This document shows positions 1 through 9,622 of a stretch of DNA of 64,000 bases, piece by piece; the first letter of the stretch is position 1; each line of letters starts with the position of its first letter. A program made the translations under genes and the position numbers. This DNA is from Collybia mongolica. Its lineage: Eukaryota > Basidiomycota > Agaricomycetes > Agaricales > Clitocybaceae. The stretch spans positions 5,456,001 through 5,520,000 of the forward strand of contig JAAXNY010000001.1 in the NCBI GenBank assembly GCA_013420905.1. Direction: 5' to 3'. The notes beneath the pieces are model-generated. The model saw only the letters and a list, made by a program, of their open reading frames with translations. It had not been told where the DNA came from and did not search any database.

Positions 1-8
1 ATGAATGG

Positions 9-1116
9 ATGGGACTGTTGCACTGGTATATTATACCAATTGGGGTTGAAATTGGAATCAATTCCATGGTGCTGCAAAACTTCTCCCTTTTTGCACAGGC
101 AATCGAATTTGCAATGACACTCAAAGCAAGATCACGAGGTGACCTGGAGCAGCTGCACAAGATCATCGTTGATTTTCTTACAACCTTCGAAAAGCTGTAT
201 GTGGGTTCTGACCCAAACAACATCTCAAGGGCCAGGCTCTGCATATTCCAGTTAATTCATGTGCCAGCACATATTGCCTGGAATGGATCAATCAGGGTTG
301 GGTCTCAAGCTACTGTGGAGAGGAGTATTGGGGAAATGAGCAGTCGAATCCGATCAAAGAAAGCTGTTTTCGCAAATCTTAGCAATCAGATAAAGGAGCG
401 AGAGCAGTTGAAGATTCTCCTTCTCCGTTATCCCGAATTGTATATCAAAAAGGAAGGTTCTGGGCATTCAGGAAACAACAACACCCTTGTAAAAAAAATC
501 AATATCACCAAGAGAGAGCTGAAGGAAGGGGAGCCTCTTCTAGGACACTTAGAGGCTATTGCCAAGTTTGCAGATTTTGAATTTGATCTGGACACTGTGA
601 AATCGGGTATCAGGAGGTGGGGAAAGTTTCATGTAAATTCAAAGACCTTGATTCACAGTTGTCTGAGCGATTCAAAGTCTGCCCATGGAGACAGTCGCAG
701 ATATTCTCGATGGTTTGAGGTAATTAATGTCACAAGCATAAAATCACAGATGCTGAATGGATACTGTGTAGGCGTCTATTCCTCAGATGGATGGATCCCA
801 AAACTCAGTAGTTGGAGAAGCACTTGCATTTTATGAGTTGCTTAAGGCACCCAAGCAAGTGATGGTAGTTTGTCGATTGTTGACTAAAATGGAAGATGTC
901 TTGGGAGCTTGGCGAGGAATATGGTCTTCCAGTCTCACTGTGCTGCCAGCTGCACAACTTGTTGATAATGTTGGAATTTGGCAGGCAGAGAGAGCAGGAG
1001 CAAAGGTTTGGGCACTTAGGAAACACCCAGGGTTGGCAATGTTAACAGCAGCAGAGACAGACACCTTGGACAGTGATGAGAAGGTTGGATCAAATGATAA
1101 TTCAGATATTGAATAG
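9..1116 (+). pseudogene. Plavaka/Tnp2-like transposase, C-terminal remnant
   Basis: The reading frame enters from the left edge, so only the C-terminal part is visible. It contains stretches typical of the long transposase-type proteins of agaricomycete CACTA-like (Plavaka/Tnp2) elements: a segment reading RLCIFQLIHVPAHIAWNG, then an ERSIGEMSSRIRSKKAVFAN segment, then a leucine-rich LLLRYPELYI. The first frame stops at 834-836. The downstream part (from about 800, including ALAFYELLKAP and VLGAWRGIW) lies in another frame, so one frameshift or a short unrecognised intron is needed. The downstream frame ends at 1116 in an acidic tail. The catalytic region would lie outside the window. The family call rests on remembered family sequence; the break suggests a dead copy. 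Confidence 0.6.
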
Positions 1117-2388
1117 TGCTCAGAATCGGCAGTACCATGGTTGTAAAACTATAGTAGCTACATAAATATAGTATCATTTCTATGTCAATAAACATGCAAG
1201 ATGCAAGCAATATAAATGTCCACCCAACACCCCAATTTAACTAATCCTCAGCCGGCCTTTTTGACTGATGTGCATGCTTCCTAAGGGCTCTGAAATATGC
1301 TTGCCGAAGGACTTTTTTGTAAAGTCTTGTTTGAGGAATTGACAAGGGAAATGCAGGTCGGCTTTGAAGATTCCGACGGACAGGGCCAAGTAGCGAGGAT
1401 CGGCGGGGCAATGGTGTGCCGAGGACAAGGAAGGGGTTCTTGATTATTGGTTTTCCAATGGCAGGTGGTGGCACAGTGATGGTTGGTGGAAGAGTAGCGG
1501 ATTGAGGAATGAGTGAATGGGATGGAGGAGGTTGCTGGCTTGAGATCAAGCCTAGGATGATTCTCGTTCGATCGGATTGCCCTTCGCAGGTGGAAGCGTC
1601 AGAACGGGAATCCGCAAGCAGGCGAACGGCCTTCGAGGTGCATGGAGCGAGCGAAGGAGTTGCGGGGGCAGGGGACATAGCGCACCCACACGGTCTACCA
1701 TCTTTTGTCCTCGCAGGGTGGTCGGCCTTCGTCGGAGAGTTAGAATAGGCCGTGGGTCCTTGGTTTTCATCAAAAAACACTGATTCTGTCCGTTTAAGTG
1801 GCATCTGACTTCAAGAAAAGAGGGGGATCAAGGGATCTGAGAGGGAGAAGACTTACCTATTCCTACTTGCAGATGTCGAGAGCTAGCGGCTGTGGGTGCA
1901 GCTTTGGAAACGGAGGCACTCGGATTGAGTAACTCGCAGCAACGCAAGGCGACAAAAGATCCACGTGGATCCACTGGCAGAGCCGAGCGCCGACTCACAT
2001 CGTTTGAGCGAGAAATTCGGTTCATTGGAGACCGAATTTACAGGGAGGTGACTATGACTAGACTTTGTGACGACTCTACGTGACTAACGCATGATATTAC
2101 CCGACTTTCGTTTTTACTGAGGATGATGTTGCGTCTTACGTTTAGAAGCGAATACACGCACTACATGAGGTCGGGGCGCGGGGATATACAAGCAGAAAAT
2201 GACATTCTGTTGCATCGTTCGAGTTTCTTGTGTTAGTTCATCAAGAACTCCACCTGTGCACCGGCGAGAAACGTTCGACAGTTGATACCATGATACTAAT
2301 TAGCGTTGATGCACAGTAGTAGTCGTGGGTATATATCTTTATGGATCCTCGAGAAATTGGGGATGTGGGTTTCCAGATAAGAATTTTG
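1117..2388. other. Intergenic, no convincing gene
   Basis: This stretch separates the transposase remnant from the hAT element. A 187-codon minus-strand frame (1241-1804) overlaps a plus-strand frame in the same GC-rich stretch. Neither shows a recognisable domain, signal peptide or splice-linked partner, so I treat them as chance frames or transposon debris. Confidence 0.4.
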
Positions 2389-2396
2389 GTAAGAAC
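2389..2396. repeat. 8-bp target-site duplication GTAAGAAC, left copy
   Basis: It directly precedes the left inverted repeat of the hAT element and is identical to 4162-4169. Confidence 0.85.
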
Positions 2397-4161
2397 CAGG
2401 GGGGGGCGGTAGAAGAATCCGAGACCTTGAGTCCCCTGGACCCTTACATCAAGGGTCTCGTAGGGTCCTCCGTGGGACAACGTCTCAAGTAGGAAATTCA
2501 GTTCGGCTAATTTCGGCTAAGTTGAGCACATTTCGAAACAAATCTTCATCTCTTGCCTCTTACTTGCCTCTTACTGCAACGGGTACTAACTTGGCCTGCT
2601 ATTGGTAGTGTATCTAGTTGCTGCCTAATAAAATCAATGTTTACATTGATCTAATAATCTTTTTTGGTGGCTGTGGTACTGTGCTAGATGCTGCTCTTTC
2701 TCTTTTCTGAGCTTTCTCAACAACTCCTTCCATCTCATCTATATTGTCAGTGTCAGGAAGAGTATAATAATTGTATGTATCTGTCTCATCTTGACTGATA
2801 CCCATGTATGCTTCCTCTTGAGATGTTATGTAAGTGAGTAAGTAGAACTCAGGAGGCACTGAATGTAGCTGACTGTTATCTTCTGCAGGATGCTCACTTG
2901 CAAGGTAAGCCCTAGCATGGATCAGCTAATCTGCAAACTATACCTGTGGATCATGCACCAATTCAGCTATCCACAGTTACCAGTTCATTTTAGTGCTGAA
3001 CTGCAGATAACCACAGATTTCAGTCCATTTGCTGCTCCTCCAGACTGCTCCCCCCCTCTCATGGTTCTGCTTGTACCAAGCTTGTTACAATCTCATAACT
3101 AGTTCTATAATATGCTGTGCATATACTTGGCTGTTATTGTCACAAAAATTCATAAAAAAATGGTAAAAGGTTGAGCTCACCAAGCTCAAAGCCCTGAGCA
3201 TTGTTAGGCACATGCTGACGTAAGGTTTGATGTCTCATGTAACAACAAACAATTTTTATTGATGGCAGACATTACCTGTGATTTACTTTACTCATTATTT
3301 GGGTGATAATATTCAAAATATTCCATAAAAATATCAACAAGTCTGTGGTCCTGCAGGCATCTGCAGATTTATCCACATCCGTATCCAACAGATGGCTGAT
3401 CTGCAGGTTGGATAACAGGCCGGATACAGATAGACCTGTGCTAGGGCTTATTGCAAGGTGCCACAGAAAATTGTATTTCCAGAATGTTTTCTGTTGTCCC
3501 ATGGGAGTAGGCAGACATATTGGACAGTGGACTGGTAGATTTGTACATGGTGATGCTTTTGACACCTGCTTTGCTCTTCCATAGAGTAATGATCCTGGCA
3601 ATTTGAGATGGTGGAAAATGTGTTGCCCTTTTTCACAAGCTATGTATTACACCCATCTATCCTACAACAACCACATGGGTCAATCAGAGACTCTGTAGAT
3701 ACACTAGGTAGTAACTTCTCAAATTGATTTGTTTTCCTCTGGGCAAAAAGCAAGTGCCTTCCCATATGATTCCTCATGTCTTTGAGCTTTGTAGTTTGCC
3801 CACATAAGTAACAGTTAATGTTGGCCTCAGCCTCAAGCTTTTTCACTGTAAGATGCTTTGCAAGGTTAGCTACAGCTAGGGCAGGCTCTTCAAAGTATAT
3901 TGGTAAGGTTAAACCAAAGACCCTTAGTATCATTTATCTTAACTTGCAAATATTTATATGGCAAAGTACATGGATGGGGTGGAATAAGGAGAAGAAGATA
4001 ACAGGTTCTCATTCAGTGTGGTGCAATTGAACGTGGCCGAAATTAGCCGAACTGAATTTCCTACTTGAGACGTTGTCCCACGGAGGACCCTACGAGACCC
4101 TTGATGTAAGGGTCCAGGGGACTCAAGGTCTCGGATTCTTCTACCGCCCCCGCCCCCCCTG
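2397..4161. mobile_element. hAT-type DNA transposon, 1765 bp, complete ends
   Basis: The element starts with CAGGGG and ends with its complement CCCCTG. It is flanked by a perfect 8-bp target duplication, GTAAGAAC, at 2389-2396 and 4162-4169. Terminal inverted repeats are about 121 bp on the left (2397-2517) and 126 bp on the right (4036-4161). They are nearly identical apart from a few extra bases in the G-rich start of the right copy. The CAGGG-type terminus plus 8-bp duplication is the signature of the hAT superfamily. The interior carries one minus-strand zinc-finger gene and no recognisable hAT dimerisation or DDE region, so this copy is probably non-autonomous. The good preservation of repeats and duplication suggests recent insertion. 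Confidence 0.85.
2641..3933 (-). CDS. Zinc-finger protein carried by the hAT element
   Basis: This minus-strand gene lies wholly inside the hAT element and is read from three pieces. The first (3640-3933) has a C2H2-like finger, CYLCGQTTKLKDMRNHMGRH, then a second Cys cluster (CGCCRIDGC). The second (about 3450-3601) carries CTNLPVHCPIC followed by FWKYNFLWHL. The third (2641-2859) ends with an EAYMGIS...LPDTDNI segment. This order (finger, Cys cluster, CTN-P-CPIC, WKYN-HL, EA-I-S) matches a transposon-associated protein I know from many agaricomycetes. The pieces are in different frames and must be joined by introns or are partly decayed; I did not resolve the exact junctions. No transposase catalytic domain is visible. 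Role inferred: DNA-binding component of, or passenger on, the element. Confidence 0.55.
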
Positions 4162-4169
4162 GTAAGAAC
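4162..4169. repeat. 8-bp target-site duplication GTAAGAAC, right copy
   Basis: It directly follows the right inverted repeat of the hAT element and is identical to 2389-2396. Confidence 0.85.
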
Positions 4170-5395
4170 TAATCGTAAGTACGCTGTCAATCTCATTACG
4201 TCATCAATCCACGTCGTGCCTCCGCCAACCCCGAACATGACTATCCTGTGTACGTCCTATGTTTATGTCATCCGTGAGACTCCCTCAAACGTTCACGAGG
4301 ATAGTGAGATAGATAGAGGCTCAAAATCCACCAGCCCTATGCCGGCAATCGACCCTCTCCATCGGCGAGTCAAGCTCGATTAAAGGTGCAACCGCTATGA
4401 GTTCTCCTCGACTATCGCCTGGGGAATGGGTCTGTACGAAATTGGATCTGTTAGATTGTGAAGACTCTTTTTAAGCGATCGTATGTCCTATCTCGATACC
4501 TTAATATACCGACTAAATTGTTAAGGTTTCCACAGATCCCAGTTATCTTAGACGTAAAAGTTTTTAAGAGTGTTAGACGCGTCAAACGGATCGAGGAACA
4601 TTTACCAACTCTGTTGCTGCGGCTCGGGATGAGTTTATGTACTTGTTTTCATGACAACGCAGGTTTCTTTCGTCCTACCAGGTCCACCGGCTAATTTCAA
4701 GCAGGAGGAAAGAACATGGTCTAATCCATATCAAAGAACGTAGCACGAAAGGGGCCCTACACTTTTCCGTTAAATTCGACATCGGGCTATCTAACAAAGC
4801 CAAGTGTTGGCCTGATGTATCGTTTTTCTGCTAAGATACACCGATCTTTCATATGGCGCTGATCAGGCCCTCCTGAGAGATCTGCGGATGCATCAATGAA
4901 CAACATCTGCGGGATCGCTTCCCAAGTTGCGAAATGGATACCGCAGAATGTAGTGAACGGAATAGTACAGTTGTAATCTGGGGCAGACCTAGCTTGAGGT
5001 GGTGTATCCGTGGGCCCGAACGGCGATGCTGAAAACCTTCGTATACACTTGTGCTGATCAGGACTTGACTTCATGAGAATCAGGTGATGTGACCCCGGTA
5101 ATAGTAATAGTAAAGTAGATAACATAAGAGTGAAGATCACAGAAAGATGCTCTGGACTCATTTTTCTGGCCTTTATGAAAATCGACCCAGCTCCGGAGGT
5201 AATATATATTCATAGTAGCGTATCCCATACATTCGTTCAAGTTGTTTGATGTCGTTATCCAGTATGACATACATGAGGACCTTCTAGGATAATAAACTAT
5301 ATCTAATGACGATGACAATAATAATAATGATAAAGACGATTCCAGAACCGTCCATGCACAAAAAAGCAGTGGTGGGCCGTACTGACTATCGAGAG
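4170..5395. other. Gene-poor stretch with a decayed BTB-gene tail
   Basis: I see no complete gene. On the minus strand around 5160-5250 a reading resembling IYYLRSWVDFHKGQ occurs. It resembles the last exon of the BTB gene at 8309-8437 (IFHLGSWDDIHKDQ) at protein level and loosely at DNA level, so it may be a fragment of a related gene. A minus-strand frame at 4787-5161 begins with a hydrophobic leucine-rich stretch but shows no domain. Confidence 0.35.
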
Positions 5396-6318
5396 TCATA
5401 CAGGCAGAGAATCTATCTCTCGAACCTGGTTTGAACCTTTGTCCCATGTCATCCATCGCTGGATGCACGATCGGAGCTCGCCAATAATTTCCCGTTGACT
5501 GACATAGGTAATGGTATCACTCAGGCTCACCGGGTCTGTCAGACCAACACGCACCGGAAGAGAGTTAATCTCTGAAGTCCGGCTTGAGTCTTTATCCGAC
5601 GTTCTCCATCGCTGAAGGCGTGATAGAAGCCTGTCAATGATTCCCTGTGGACCAACGAGAGTTGCGGTGTCGCTCTCCGAGTCCGCATGATCAACATGCG
5701 TCCAGCATGTGTGAGGGTAGTCCCCAGCTGCGCGGGTTGCACGATCATCCACCGTCGTAGGTCCGGGTGTTGTCACGTCCTCTTGTTCCTGGCCCATCGA
5801 GGGGATTATTGCCCTGGCACGTCTATTTTGTTCACTTGTAGTCTGTTAAATCCCCAACATCAGATGTGGTTCTGGTGATCGAGATAATCTACTCACCACT
5901 AGCTGAGATCGCACTTTTTTTACGCTATCAGACACACGCATGAGGCTTTTTGAGAGCCCTTGGAGGTATGCGATCCACTGGTCAAAAATGGTAATGGCTT
6001 TGTAGGTTCGCTCCTTGAGCGCCTCTCGTGACTCTTCCAACCTACTCGGGTCAAATGATCTTTCTGGCACGCCACAAAACAAACATCCTAAGTAACATAC
6101 TCTGTAATTTCTTCTTCGAATCCTTGACGTAGATCTTCTGGAAGAAAGCCATCGTTGTATGATTTCTCATAAATCGCCCTCGTCTCCTCCAAAAGTTCGT
6201 TGAGGACTTTGAGTTGTACACCTGGCAGGTATGCACGGCAATATAGTATGGCTGATACCGCAGCGCTGATGAGGGCGAGCCCGCCAACGAGATAATTGAA
6301 AAGGTCTTGTGTGGCCAT
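5396..6318 (-). CDS. Unknown membrane-anchored protein with an internal repeat
   Basis: I do not recognise this family. Three exons are apparent. Exon 1 (about 6101-6318) encodes an N-terminal membrane helix (YLVGGLALISAAVSAILYC) followed by a charged segment. Exon 2 (5897-6063) and exon 3 (5396-5842) join in frame across a clear 54-nt intron (5843-5896). Exon 1 to exon 2 would need a very short intron near 6064-6100, which I could not place in frame; either the junction differs or the copy has a frameshift. Exon 3 contains a tandem duplication of about 39 residues: a unit with DRLLSRLQRWRTSDKDS ending INSLPV, then one with GELRSCIQRWMTWDKGS ending IDSLPV. The second unit ends exactly at the stop codon. 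Confidence 0.45.
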
Positions 6319-6515
6319 TTATCTGGCGAGATTGACTGGAAGTGAAGCCATCTCTACATCCGCTTGTACTATATAGCCGTCGCCTGGAGGCTGCAGCGTT
6401 GCGGCAATGTTGCTGAACATGCAGGTTGAACGTTGAACGTTGACTCAGAGGCCCACGAGGCCACATAGCATTACGTCAGCATGTTGAGGTGTGTTCACCA
6501 TGATGTTGTACCCAA

Positions 6516-7974
6516 TTGAGTTTTAAAAGTACCAGTCGAAGACAACATTCTAATTCTAATACAATACCACCTCCCCGCGACACAAACGACTCAATGCCAG
6601 GAGCCTCACTGTCCGTTAAACTGAAAGTGCGCGAGAGTAAATTCTTCCATGCTATCAAACTCAGCGAACAAGAATTACGATGGCGCGACCGTTATTCCTT
6701 CTTCCTCGATCAAGGATATATGCTCCGCCCCCGCTATCGACCTAACTGGAAGCCTTCATGGGTTGGCACTGATTTAGACCCTATAGATTGCGAGGACTCT
6801 ATCCGACCGTTTGTACATTATTCTACTCCGCTGTTGTCATTGTAGATCGGTATTGATGGTTTCGTAATCTTTTTTTTTAGATGCCTTCATTATTAGATGC
6901 ACAGAGCACGGAGACAAACAGCCCAGTTTGTATCAAAAGGATCACCAAAAAATCCGAGGAAATCGAAATTGCACAATATCTTTCTTCGCAGTGCCCCTTC
7001 GATACTCACAACCATTGTGTGGCCATCCTGGCGTCGTTCCTAGATCCCGTAGAACCCGATACCAGTTATATTGTTATGCCACTTCTACGGCAATTTGATG
7101 ATCCCGAATTTGGGACTCTTGGTGAGGTCGTCGATTTTGTTACGCAAATGCTTGAGGTTCGTGAAATTGTTGGCGTTGTTAGCACGACCTGGTGCGATTA
7201 ATTTACCTTAGGGATTGGCGTTTATGCATAAACATTTTGTCGCTCACGGGTACCTCAATTCATCAATGTCCCTGTTCCTCGTTAACCATTCAGTCTAGTG
7301 ACTTAACTGGTGTCAACATAATGATGGATGCGACGTCAATCCTTCCCCGAGGGTGGCATTTTGTATCCCCAAGTTTCACGGCAGATGGCCGAGATATCTT
7401 GGCACCTTTGGCTCGCATTGACCACCCCGTCAAATATTATATCATAGATTATGACTGTTCCGTCCGTTTTTCTCCAGGTCAAAGTCCGATATTAGACGGC
7501 TTAGGAGGCCGGGACAATGACGCTCCTGAATTGTTGGAACGTAAACCATTCGACCACTTCAAACTCGATGTCTTCACTCTAGGAAACGTCTTCTTCAAGG
7601 ACTTTAGACAAGTAAGCCTGCAATTTTCGATTATTAATAGAAGGTTGAGTACCAACGACGTTCCAGAAATACATTGGACTCGACTTCTTAGAGAGTTTGA
7701 CAATGTTTATGATGACTAGAGATCCCCGCATGCGCCCCACAGCCCAAGAGGCTCTTCAATACTGGTACCAAATTAGAAACAATCTCAACGTCGCCACAGC
7801 ACGTTGGCGCCTCCGAAAACCCGAAGAAACAGTTGGAGAACGCGTCATTAGCAATGTCGCCGCAGCCCGAGATAATTTAATTTATCTCTTTCAAGGAGAC
7901 GTAAGCTTTATTTTATTGTTCTTGGCTTTCGTGGGCTCAATGCCGAACAGGAGAGGAAGTCGTGGTCTAAATAA
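6516..7974 (+). CDS. Fungal kinase-like protein, degenerate active site
   Basis: It belongs to the large agaricomycete family of short kinase-fold proteins. Exons 6516-6812, 6881-7156, 7212-7249, 7299-7611, 7667-7900 and 7951-7974 add up to 393 codons plus stop with no frame break. Family marks include WRDRYSFFLDQGYMLRPRYR and SWVGT near the N-terminus, VCIK (VAIK lysine position), YIVMPLL, HGDL-G-NIMMDA (catalytic loop), YYIIDYD (DFG position), APELLE (APE) and DPRMRPTA before the C-terminus. The catalytic HRD is HGD and DFG is DYD, so full kinase activity is doubtful, although the Lys and the loop Asp remain. The catalytic loop is assembled across the intron at 7250-7298. Substrate and role are unknown. 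Confidence 0.8.
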
Positions 7975-8308
7975 CAAGATGTGAGACCGTGCGGCGCATT
8001 GCGAAACTGTATGCCACCCAAGTAAACATCAGATTTTCCCAGTCCTTGGCGAGTATTGCCACATCGCTTCACGCGCAACTCGCGAGTTGCCACTCGACCC
8101 AACGCCCTTGCTTTGATCGACCATGAAGCATAAAGACGACTGAATCCGTCGATAGCTAGCCAAAATCGCTTAGCTTAGAGTCGGACATTAGACATTAGTT
8201 GAAATTCTGATACCAATTCACTGTAATGAAGAGCAAGTTTAGCTTAGATACCTCGACCAAAAAGGCCATATTACAGGCGGGGCAGTCATATACAAAAAAG
8301 GCGATAAA

Positions 8309-9353
8309 TTAACGGTTTTGGTCTTTATGAATATCGTCCCAACTGCCCAGATGGAAAATGGATGGTAACATATCCCATACCTTTGCCCGTCCCAACTGAT
8401 GCTGCCACTCAGCGTGAGTCAAGCACTTAGGACATACCTACCCCAAACCACATTAGTCGCCAAACCTGTTGAACCCAACAATGATATACCCACCTTCAAC
8501 GTGTTCCATTTCTCATAATGATCTAGCGGGTGAGGACTCACCCTCAGAGCCTCCATCTCCTGCCAGGTCAAGGTCTGTGGTGGTCCTCCTCGACAGGCGC
8601 CTACGCAGGCTGTGCTCCGCGTAAAATCGAATACAAATTGGTGGGTGTGCTTGATCTGGGCGTTCCACAACTTGTCTTTTCCAGCAAGGCAAAGCGCCTT
8701 ATCCTGCCAAGACAGAAACGGATCTGCAAGGAGCGCATCCGCAGATATATGTGTCGATATATAGAACGCCCAAGGAAGAATCTCGGGTACATTTGACTCC
8801 CGTGCCAACGGAATGGCGCGAACAATGGCTGACGAGACGTATTGATATCCTGAAGAGAGAAGGGCATCACATCCAACGAGAGTGGAGGGGAATTTGGTCC
8901 GGAGAACGCCAATGCACTTTTCGCGGAGCATCTGTAGGTTGTATTTCGTGCTGATTCGGAGAATACCTGATATGAAGCTGAGAAGTGTGGGTAGCTCGGC
9001 ATTTGGAGAGAGGTTATCGAAGTAGCTGAAAACGAGAAGGAATCCTAAAGGTTAGGCCACGTGAAGAAGCTGAAAGATTGGGCTCACAAGGGCTCGTAAA
9101 CTGCCTTCATTACATCGACAAAGTCCTCGAGCGGGTCCGTTAAATGGACAATTGGACATCCATCGAGGTGATCCTCGTCATTCAGGTTCGGTTGTGGAAT
9201 TGTAAACATGTCGGCAAAAACATCGGAGTGCCGGCTGAGGATGGACTGGTGTATTCGGAAAGCAGTGTTTTCGACAACGAGGACGACGGAACCGTCAGCG
9301 AACCAGAAATCTTCATGTCTGGATATAGCTGTTTTCTGCTTTGGACTCTGCAT
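8309..9353 (-). CDS. BTB/POZ domain protein
   Basis: Exons 9088-9353, 8494-9025 and 8309-8437 give 308 codons plus stop with no frame break. The N-terminal third is a BTB fold: FWFADGSVVLVVENTAFRIH, LSRHSDVFADMF, then a DGCPIVHLTD segment and a V-A-Y-EPFYFDN stretch built across intron 1. The remainder is an alpha-helical region (LREKCIGVLR, IPLARESNVPEILPWAFY) and a small Cys/His-containing tail (VCPKCLTHAEW) ending IFHLGSWDDI. This layout is typical of the expanded BTB family of mushrooms. BTB proteins dimerise and often act as CUL3 adaptors; whether this one does is not shown. Its start lies 1380 bp from the kinase-like gene's stop, and the two genes converge. Confidence 0.8.
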
Positions 9354-9622
9354 TTAAGAAATATGGAAAAAATGACCGGAGAATACAAGATAAAAGAACA
9401 AAAGCAGTATGTCTGAGTGTAGGAACAAAACGCCTAATCGCCGCATTTGGGTCCGGAGGATCGGCTCGGAGGATCGGCCCTAATTCTCGGAATGCGAGAG
9501 AATGAAACGGATTTAGCACTTAGATTAGCAGATATTGATACATTCAGAGTTACATTATCGTATAAAGTTATTATATATGTTACATAGGTCATGATAATCC
9601 CTAGCAAGAATCGGAAAATATT

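Noticed and set aside
1241..1804. 187-codon minus-strand ORF near the transposase remnant
   Set aside because: No recognisable domain, overlapping open frames on the other strand, and a composition suggesting GC-rich chance reading.
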